From positions 1-64,000 of the forward strand of contig JAUMXB010000012.1 in the NCBI GenBank assembly GCA_030529365.1: 64,000 nt of DNA, read 5' to 3'. The position numbers were made by a program, and so were the translations under genes. Positions 49,488 through 64,000 of this stretch are shown here, piece by piece (position 1 is the first letter of the stretch; the number at the start of each line of letters is the position of its first letter). The notes under the pieces are model-generated. The model was not told the DNA's origin. It saw nothing but the letters and a program-made list of their open reading frames with translations, and did not search any database. The DNA comes from Cardiobacteriaceae bacterium. Its GTDB lineage: Bacteria > Pseudomonadota > Gammaproteobacteria > Cardiobacteriales > Cardiobacteriaceae.

Positions 49488-50017
49488 TGCGTTGGTATGT
49501 ATTGCAAACCTATTCCCAGTTTGAGCATCAGGTCAAGCGCGCGCTTTTGGAGCGCATCGAGCGCGAAGGTCTGCAAGCACATTTTGGTCAGATTCTCGTA
49601 CCCTCTGAAGAGGTGGTGGAAATCAAGGACGGCAAGAAGCGCAGTTCGCAGCGCAAGTTTTTCCCGGGCTATGTCCTGGTAGAAATGGAAATGAATGAAT
49701 TGACCTGGCACCTGGTCAACAGCACCCCCAAAGTGTCAGGATTCGTGGGCGGCACGGCGGAGCGGCCGGCGCCCATCGCCAAGCATGAGGTCGATGCCAT
49801 CATGCGGCGTATTGAAGAGGGTGTGGAAAAACCGCGCCCGAAAACCCTGTTCGAAGTCGGAGAAGAAGTGCGCATCGTCGATGGCCCCTTCGCCGAATTC
49901 ACCGGGACGGTTGAAGAAGTGCAGTACGACAAGAGTCGCCTCAAGGTATCCGTGCTGATTTTCGGGCGTCCCACACCAGTGGAACTTGAGTTCCATCAGG
50001 TGGAAAAGGACATTTGA
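49487..50017 (+). CDS. nusG: Transcription termination/antitermination protein NusG
   Basis: About 176 residues. The N-terminal NGN domain starts [19 protein letters not shown], with [10 protein letters not shown] and the C-terminal KOW motif [22 protein letters not shown]. It links RNA polymerase to Rho or to ribosomal protein S10. The start overlaps the secE stop by one base, so the two are coupled. Confidence 0.97.
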   Translation: MRWYVLQTYSQFEHQVKRALLERIEREGLQAHFGQILVPSEEVVEIKDGKKRSSQRKFFPGYVLVEMEMNELTWHLVNSTPKVSGFVGGTAERPAPIAKHEVDAIMRRIEEGVEKPRPKTLFEVGEEVRIVDGPFAEFTGTVEEVQYDKSRLKVSVLIFGRPTPVELEFHQVEKDI

Positions 50018-50065
50018 TCAATCACGGGGAGCCGCAAGGCGTTATCACCCGCAAGGAGTAAATGA

Positions 50066-50494
50066 ATGGCTAAGAAAATCACTGGCTATATCAAGCTGCA
50101 AATTCCTGCAGGCAAAGCCAATCCGTCACCGCCCGTTGGTCCGGCGCTCGGTCAGCGTGGCGTTAATATCATGGAGTTCTGCAAGGCGTTCAATGCTGAA
50201 ACCCAGTCCATGGAAGCGGGTATGCCGATTCCGGTTGTCATTACCGTATTCAGCGATCGCAGCTTCACCTTCGTCACCAAAACCCCGCCAGCTTCCTATC
50301 TGCTGAAAAAGGCTGCCGGCATCAAATCCGGTTCCGGTCGTCCCAATACCAACAAGGTGGGCAAGGTGACTCGCAAGCAGCTGGAAGAAATCTATGCGCT
50401 GAAGAAGCCGGACTTGACCGCTGCTGATGCCGAAGCTGGTATCAAGACCATTGCAGGCAGTGCGCGTTCCATGGGTATCAAGGTAGAGGATTGA
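50066..50494 (+). CDS. rplK: 50S ribosomal protein L11
   Basis: 142 residues. N-terminal [30 protein letters not shown] with the proline-rich thiostrepton-site region, and a C-terminal rRNA-binding domain ending [13 protein letters not shown]. It forms the stalk base and GTPase centre. AAGGAG precedes the ATG; rplA follows by 4 nt. Confidence 0.98.
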   Translation: MAKKITGYIKLQIPAGKANPSPPVGPALGQRGVNIMEFCKAFNAETQSMEAGMPIPVVITVFSDRSFTFVTKTPPASYLLKKAAGIKSGSGRPNTNKVGKVTRKQLEEIYALKKPDLTAADAEAGIKTIAGSARSMGIKVED

Positions 50495-50498
50495 GAAA

Positions 50499-51194
50499 AT
50501 GGCAAAATTGACAAAACGTGCCAAGGCCATTCGTGAAAAGCTCGAGCCGGGCAAGGTCTATTCCCTGGAAGAAGCACTCGCTCTGCTGAAAGCGCTGCCA
50601 GGCGTGAAATTCAATCAGTCTGTCGATGTGGCGCTCAATCTTGGCATCGATCCGCGCAAATCCGATCAGGTGGTGCGCGGTGCCGCGGTGCTGCCGAACG
50701 GAACCGGTAAATCAGTGCGCGTTGCCGTCTTTGCCCAGGGAGACAATGCTGAAGCGGCAAAGGCCGCTGGTGCTGATATTGTCGGCATGGACGAGCTGGC
50801 TGATGAGATCAAGGGTGGCCGCAGTGATTTCGATGTGGTGATTGCCGAACCGGCTGCCATGCGTGTCGTCGGTACCTTGGGTCAAATTCTCGGCCCGCGT
50901 GGACTCATGCCCAACCCGAAAGTGGGTACAGTGACTGCCGATGTAAAAACCGCGGTGGAAAATGCCAAGGCGGGCCAGGTGCGCTTCCGCGCCGACAAGG
51001 GCGGCGTAGTGCATGCCATGATTGGCAAGCTCGATTTCGACGACAACAAACTGGTCGAAAACCTTCGCGCTCTGGTTGCCGAAGTCAACAAGCTCAAGCC
51101 GGCAACCAGCAAAGGCGTCTATCTGAAAAAAGCCTATCTGTCCACGACCATGGGGCCGGGGCTCGCCGTGGATGTTGCTGCACTGGTGGCATAA
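50499..51194 (+). CDS. rplA: 50S ribosomal protein L1
   Basis: 231 residues. Blocks [39 protein letters not shown] and [17 protein letters not shown] are conserved L1 sequence. In gammaproteobacteria L1 also represses its own rplKA mRNA. It is 4 nt after rplK. Confidence 0.98.
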   Translation: MAKLTKRAKAIREKLEPGKVYSLEEALALLKALPGVKFNQSVDVALNLGIDPRKSDQVVRGAAVLPNGTGKSVRVAVFAQGDNAEAAKAAGADIVGMDELADEIKGGRSDFDVVIAEPAAMRVVGTLGQILGPRGLMPNPKVGTVTADVKTAVENAKAGQVRFRADKGGVVHAMIGKLDFDDNKLVENLRALVAEVNKLKPATSKGVYLKKAYLSTTMGPGLAVDVAALVA

Positions 51195-51419
51195 CAATCT
51201 GCTATATGCCGCGGAGAAAGCCCGCTTTCTCCGCGGTCATCGTTCTTTGGATGGCTGTAGCTCAAACAGCTATCGTCAAAGACTGCGGGTGTGACTTTTC
51301 ATCACTTAATTTCCCGCATAGATGGTAGGTCAGCTTCAGTTGTCTGAAATGGCCATACCGAGGGCTGCGGTTCTGACCGCAGAAACAAGGGTAATCCAAT
51401 CCGACTTAAGGAGTATGGA
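51195..51419 (+). promoter_or_regulatory. rplJ leader (L10 autoregulatory region) with a 12-bp hairpin
   Basis: A 225-nt gap between rplA and rplJ. It begins with a perfect 12-bp hairpin, CCGCGGAGAAAG/CTTTCTCCGCGG with a CCCG loop (51209-51236), then sequence able to fold further (GCTGTAGCTCAAACAGC; CTGCGGTTCTGACCGCAG at 51366-51383). Position and length match the known L10(L12)4-binding leader, which controls rplJL translation. The first hairpin could stop or process the rplKA transcript. AAGGAG at the end serves rplJ. Confidence 0.65.
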
Positions 51420-51953
51420 ATGGGATTGAATCTGACCAGCAAGAAAGCCGTCGTCGCGGAAGTCCATGAAGTGGCTTCTTCCGCATTGGCGTTGGTGGCC
51501 ACAGAGTATCACGGTCTGGCTGTGGAGCATCTGACGTCACTGCACGCCCGTGCACGCGAAAGCGGCGTATATCTGCGTGTGGTCAAGAATACCCTGGCAA
51601 GACGCGCGCTCGCGGATACGGATTTCGGCAATGTCGAAGACCGTCTCGTAGGGCCGCTGATTTTGGCTTTCTCCTTGGAAGATCCGGGCGCGGCTGCGCG
51701 CCTGTGGCGAGATTTCTTCAAGGAACACGACAAGATGGACAAGAATATTGTCAAGTTCTTGAGCGTTTCCGGTGAAGTGTTGCCCGGCAAAGAGCTGGAT
51801 CGTCTGGCAAAAATGCCGACCAAGGAAGAAGCGCTGTCGCTGCTTATGGCATGCATGCGTGCGCCGGTCGAGAAACTCGCCCGCACACTCAACGAAGTGC
51901 CCGGCAAACTGGTGCGCACCGTCGAAGCCATTCGTCAAAGCAAAGCGGCATAA
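51420..51953 (+). CDS. rplJ: 50S ribosomal protein L10
   Basis: 177 residues. N-terminal KKAVVAEVHEVASSALALV, rRNA-binding ARESGVYLRVVKNTLARRAL, and C-terminal helices that hold the L7/L12 dimers. It is a structural stalk protein and translational repressor of its own operon through the preceding leader. Confidence 0.97.
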   Translation: MGLNLTSKKAVVAEVHEVASSALALVATEYHGLAVEHLTSLHARARESGVYLRVVKNTLARRALADTDFGNVEDRLVGPLILAFSLEDPGAAARLWRDFFKEHDKMDKNIVKFLSVSGEVLPGKELDRLAKMPTKEEALSLLMACMRAPVEKLARTLNEVPGKLVRTVEAIRQSKAA

Positions 51954-52007
51954 GTATTTGTCGGTATTCTTGTATCCTTTTTTGAATTGTTTTTTGGAGT
52001 ATGAATT

Positions 52008-52385
52008 ATGGCCATTAGTAAAGAAGATATTTTGGAAGCCATTGCCCAAATGTCCGTCATGGATGTGGTCGATCTGATCGCTGCCATGGAAGAAAAATTC
52101 GGTGTATCCGCTGCCGCTGCCGTTGCCGCTGCACCGGTTGCTGCTGCCGGCGGTGCTGCCGCTGCTGAAGAGCAAACCGAATTCGACGTGGTTCTCGCTG
52201 ACGCTGGCGCCAACAAGGTTGCTGTCATCAAGGCTGTTCGTGCCATTACCGGTCTTGGCCTGAAAGAAGCCAAGGAAGCGGTTGACGGCGCCCCGACCAC
52301 GCTGAAAGAAGGCGTTGACAAGGCTGAAGCCGAGAAGATCAAGAAAGAACTTGAAGAAGCAGGCGCCAAAGCCGAACTCAAGTGA
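52008..52385 (+). CDS. rplL: 50S ribosomal protein L7/L12
   Basis: 125 residues. The N-terminal dimerisation domain is followed by an Ala-rich hinge ([21 protein letters not shown]) and the factor-binding domain [20 protein letters not shown] with [13 protein letters not shown]. It is present in multiple copies on the ribosomal stalk and recruits translation GTPases. TTTTGGAG precedes the ATG. Confidence 0.98.
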   Translation: MAISKEDILEAIAQMSVMDVVDLIAAMEEKFGVSAAAAVAAAPVAAAGGAAAAEEQTEFDVVLADAGANKVAVIKAVRAITGLGLKEAKEAVDGAPTTLKEGVDKAEAEKIKKELEEAGAKAELK

Positions 52386-52403
52386 TTGCTTGGCATATTT
52401 TGC

Positions 52404-52436
52404 AAAAGTACTGGCGCGCAGGCGTCAGTACTTTTT
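52404..52436 (+). terminator. rplL-rpoB attenuator
   Basis: A 12-bp stem AAGTACTGGCGC/GCGTCAGTACTT with a GCAG loop and one G-T pair, followed by TTTTTG, 20 nt after rplL. Partial termination here, as known between rplL and rpoB in E. coli, would set the ratio of ribosomal protein to polymerase expression. Confidence 0.75.
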
Positions 52437-52548
52437 GTCGTCTTTGAAAAGCCGGTAAACCCTTGTGCAGACACTGTGCAACGGTTTGCAGGTTTGACTG
52501 CCTTCTTCCGCGCTTTGCGCATTACCGACGCTCGAGGTTACTGTCGTT

Positions 52549-56625
<4,077 letters not shown>

Positions 56626-56642
56626 TCCGGAGAGTTTGTCTT

Positions 56643-60836
<4,194 letters not shown>

Positions 60837-60839
60837 GGC

Positions 60840-60868
60840 TTGACAATGTCAAGCAAAAAGAATACTAT
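60840..60868 (+). promoter_or_regulatory. Promoter of the str operon (rpsL-rpsG-fusA-tuf)
   Basis: TTGACA at 60840-60845 and TACTAT at 60863-60868 with 17-bp spacing, 62 nt before rpsL. The -35 is embedded in a near-perfect palindrome CTTGACAATGTCAAG that starts 2 nt after the rpoC stop. A short CGCC/GGCG hairpin follows near 60871-60884. Confidence 0.7.
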
Positions 60869-60930
60869 GCGCCGCCTTTGGCGTATAGCGCTAATTTTTT
60901 GACTTTATTTATAAAGAGAAAAGGGCTTAC

Positions 60931-61793
<863 letters not shown>

Positions 61794-61826
61794 GCCGGCC
61801 TTTTATTTCGACACGGGAGAATCTGC

Positions 61827-63926
61827 GTGGCACGCAAAACGAAAATCGACAAATATCGCAATCTTGGCATCATGGCGCATATTGACGCCGGCAAGACGAC
61901 AACGACCGAACGCATTCTGTTCTATACCGGCCTGTCCCACAAAATCGGTGAAGTGCACGAAGGTGCAGCCACCATGGACTGGATGGAGCAGGAACAGGAG
62001 CGCGGCATCACCATTACCTCTGCGGCAACTACCTGCTTCTGGAAAGGTATGGCCAAGCAGTTTGACGAGCATCGCATCAATATCATCGATACCCCCGGGC
62101 ACGTGGACTTCACCATTGAAGTAGAGCGCTCCTTGCGTGTTCTCGATGGCGCCTGTCTGGTATTGTGTTCGGTGGGTGGCGTTCAGCCGCAAACCGAGAC
62201 GGTATGGCGTCAGGCCAACAAGTATCAGGTGCCGCGCATTGCCTATGTCAACAAGATGGACCGTACCGGTGCCAACTTCCTGCGCGTGGTCGAGCAGATG
62301 GGCACTCGCTTGCATGCCAATGCGGTGCCGCTGCAACTGCCGATCGGTGCCGAGGAAAACTTCAAGGGCGTCATCGATCTGATCAAAATGAAGGAAATTG
62401 TCTGGAACGAAGAAGACAATGGTCTGACATTTGAATATGCCGACGTGCCTGCGGACATGAAAGACGAATGCGAAGCCATGCGCGAGAAAATCGTCGAGGC
62501 GGCGGCGGAAGCCAGCGAAGAGCTGATGGAAAAATACCTGGGCGGTGAGGAGCTGAGCGAGGCAGAAATCGTCCAGGGGCTGCGTACGCGCACCATCAAC
62601 AACGAAATCATTCCGGTGCTTTGCGGTTCCTCTTTTAAAAACAAAGGGGTGCAGGCAATGCTCGACAAGGTGATCGAGTTGTTACCGAGCCCGGTGGATG
62701 TTCCGCCTATTCAGGGCGTGGTGCCGCACACAGAAGCGGTGGAGAGCCGTGAAGCATCTGATGATGCGCCGTTCTCTGCGTTGGCCTTCAAAATTGCCAC
62801 CGATCCTTTCGTGGGCACTTTGACTTTTGTGCGTTGCTATTCTGGTGTGCTCGAAGCGGGAACCACCGTGCTCAACTCCGTCAAGGATCGCAAGGAGCGC
62901 GTAGGCCGTATCGTACAGATGCATGCCAATTCCCGTGAAGAAATCAAGGAAGTGTATGCTGGCGATATCGCAGCCTGTATCGGCCTGAAAGATGTTGTGA
63001 CCGGTGAAACCCTCTGTGATCAGGCAAAACCCATCATTCTTGAACGGATGGAGTTTCCAGAGCCAGTTATTGCAGTAGCGGTTGAGCCGAAAACCAAATC
63101 GGATCAGGAAAAAATGGGTATGGCCTTGGGCAAGCTTGCTCAGGAAGACCCGTCTTTCCGTGTACATACCGACGAAGAAACCGGACAAACCATCATTTCC
63201 GGCATGGGTGAGCTGCACCTTGAAATCATCGTTGATCGCATGAAGCGCGAATTCAAAGTGGAAGCCAACGTCGGTGCGCCGCAGGTTGCCTATCGCGAAA
63301 CCATCCGCGAGGCGGTCGAACAGGAAGGCAAATTTGTTCGTCAGTCGGGCGGTCGCGGTCAGTTCGGTCACGTGTGGCTGCGTATCGAACCGCAGGAGCC
63401 TGGCTTTGGTTACGAGTTTGCTTCCGAAGTGGTTGGCGGGGTGGTGCCCAAGGAATACATTCCGGCCGTCGACAAGGGTGTTCAGGAACAAATGCGCAAT
63501 GGTGTGCTTGCCGGCTATCCGATGGTCGATGTCAAGGTTACGATTTTTGATGGTTCCTACCACGAAGTGGATTCCTCGGAAATGGCCTTCAAAATGGCAG
63601 GTTCCGAAGGCTTCAAACAAGGTGCGCGTCGCGCCAAGCCGGTATTGCTCGAACCGATGATGAAAGTCGAAGTCTCTACCCCGGAAGATTACATGGGGGA
63701 TGTCATCGGTGATCTGAACTCACGCCGCGGTCTTATCCAGGGCATGGATGACGAGACGACCGGCAAGGTGGTTCGCGCACAGGTGCCGCTTGCCAATATG
63801 TTTGGCTATGCCACCACGCTGCGCTCCCTGACCCAGGGTCGCGCCAACTATTCGATGGAATTCGACTGCTACAACGAAGCACCCAATAATGTCGTCGAAG
63901 AAGTCATCAAAAAGAATTCAAGATAA
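61827..63926 (+). CDS. fusA: Elongation factor G
   Basis: 699 residues. GTPase motifs [34 protein letters not shown] and [10 protein letters not shown]; domain IV carries [13 protein letters not shown] and the C-terminal [15 protein letters not shown]. It drives ribosomal translocation. GTG start at 61827 with GGGAGAATCTGC upstream. Confidence 0.98.
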   Translation: MARKTKIDKYRNLGIMAHIDAGKTTTTERILFYTGLSHKIGEVHEGAATMDWMEQEQERGITITSAATTCFWKGMAKQFDEHRINIIDTPGHVDFTIEVERSLRVLDGACLVLCSVGGVQPQTETVWRQANKYQVPRIAYVNKMDRTGANFLRVVEQMGTRLHANAVPLQLPIGAEENFKGVIDLIKMKEIVWNEEDNGLTFEYADVPADMKDECEAMREKIVEAAAEASEELMEKYLGGEELSEAEIVQGLRTRTINNEIIPVLCGSSFKNKGVQAMLDKVIELLPSPVDVPPIQGVVPHTEAVESREASDDAPFSALAFKIATDPFVGTLTFVRCYSGVLEAGTTVLNSVKDRKERVGRIVQMHANSREEIKEVYAGDIAACIGLKDVVTGETLCDQAKPIILERMEFPEPVIAVAVEPKTKSDQEKMGMALGKLAQEDPSFRVHTDEETGQTIISGMGELHLEIIVDRMKREFKVEANVGAPQVAYRETIREAVEQEGKFVRQSGGRGQFGHVWLRIEPQEPGFGYEFASEVVGGVVPKEYIPAVDKGVQEQMRNGVLAGYPMVDVKVTIFDGSYHEVDSSEMAFKMAGSEGFKQGARRAKPVLLEPMMKVEVSTPEDYMGDVIGDLNSRRGLIQGMDDETTGKVVRAQVPLANMFGYATTLRSLTQGRANYSMEFDCYNEAPNNVVEEVIKKNSR

Positions 63927-63944
63927 TCAGTTACGGAGTACATT

Positions 63945-64000
63945 ATGTCCAAGGAAAAGTTTGAACGTACGAAGCCCCACGTGAACGTGGGAACGATCGG
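63945..64000 (+). CDS. tuf: Elongation factor Tu, second copy (5' fragment, cut by the window end)
   Basis: Only the first 18-19 codons are visible ([18 protein letters not shown]). All 56 bases equal the start of the complete tuf gene at 47752, while the leader sequences before the two ATGs differ. It is the last gene of the str operon, 18 nt after fusA, with ACGGAG upstream. Confidence 0.95.
   Translation, partial: MSKEKFERTKPHVNVGTI

Overview
The window looks like a chromosomal segment of a high-GC gammaproteobacterium, most probably a Cardiobacterium-like member of the Cardiobacteriales. The evidence is the order tRNA-Tyr/Gly/Thr-tuf-tRNA-Trp-secE-nusG-rplKAJL-rpoBC-rpsLG-fusA-tuf, Kdo transferase, ApaH, LolD and TorCA, all with gammaproteobacterial character. 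The genus is inference from gene content and GC. No phage, insertion sequence, CRISPR array or rRNA gene was found.

Layout. 1-4.4 kb (minus strand): class V aminotransferase, glmU and an SMI1/KNR4-SUFU two-domain protein. 4.6-6.8 kb: an ascorbate-type PTS (IIA, IIB, IIC). 6.9-10.2 kb: recC. 10.3-20.4 kb (minus): a pabB-pabC fusion with an MFS exporter; comEC, a TSUP permease and a methyltransferase; a TbpB-like surface lipoprotein; and yibN-like, grxC, a single lolC/E homologue and lolD. 20.5-24.2 kb: a TPM-domain gene, then TfoX-N, azoreductase, AraC regulator and AEC transporter. 24.4-31.5 kb: gpmI, dat, holC, mscL, a DUF302 protein, adhP, a TRIC-type channel and modA. 31.8-43.9 kb: a molybdenum island with torCA, moeA, moaA, moaB, mobA, moaC, moaD, moaE, moeB-rhodanese, modB and modC. 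44-47.4 kb: di-heme peroxidase, waaA, apaH. 47.4 kb to the end: the tRNA/translation/RNA polymerase cluster, running into a second tuf gene cut by the window edge.

The molybdenum island is self-contained: ModABC imports molybdate, MoaA to MoeB and MobA build the cofactor, and TorCA is the visible enzyme that uses it. Its last gene is unusual. The ModC ATPase is fused in frame to what reads as a complete ModE regulator (winged helix plus two Mop domains), so transporter motor, molybdate sensor and DNA-binding domain appear to be one polypeptide.

The second outstanding signal is a dispersed intergenic element, found 20 times between 1.3 and 45.3 kb and not at all in the housekeeping cluster after 46 kb. 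It has AAGCGCTT cores, a 15-bp TGAGAAAATTTCTCA-like palindrome and A/T-rich arms. In all 15 two-core copies the cores are exactly 31 bp apart (8+4+15+4), close to three helical turns. The elements sit at gene junctions and sometimes supply stop codons or terminal codons of genes. A second, less regular intergenic family (GTAGGTCGGGC/GTAGGTTGGGG palindromes) occurs about five times.
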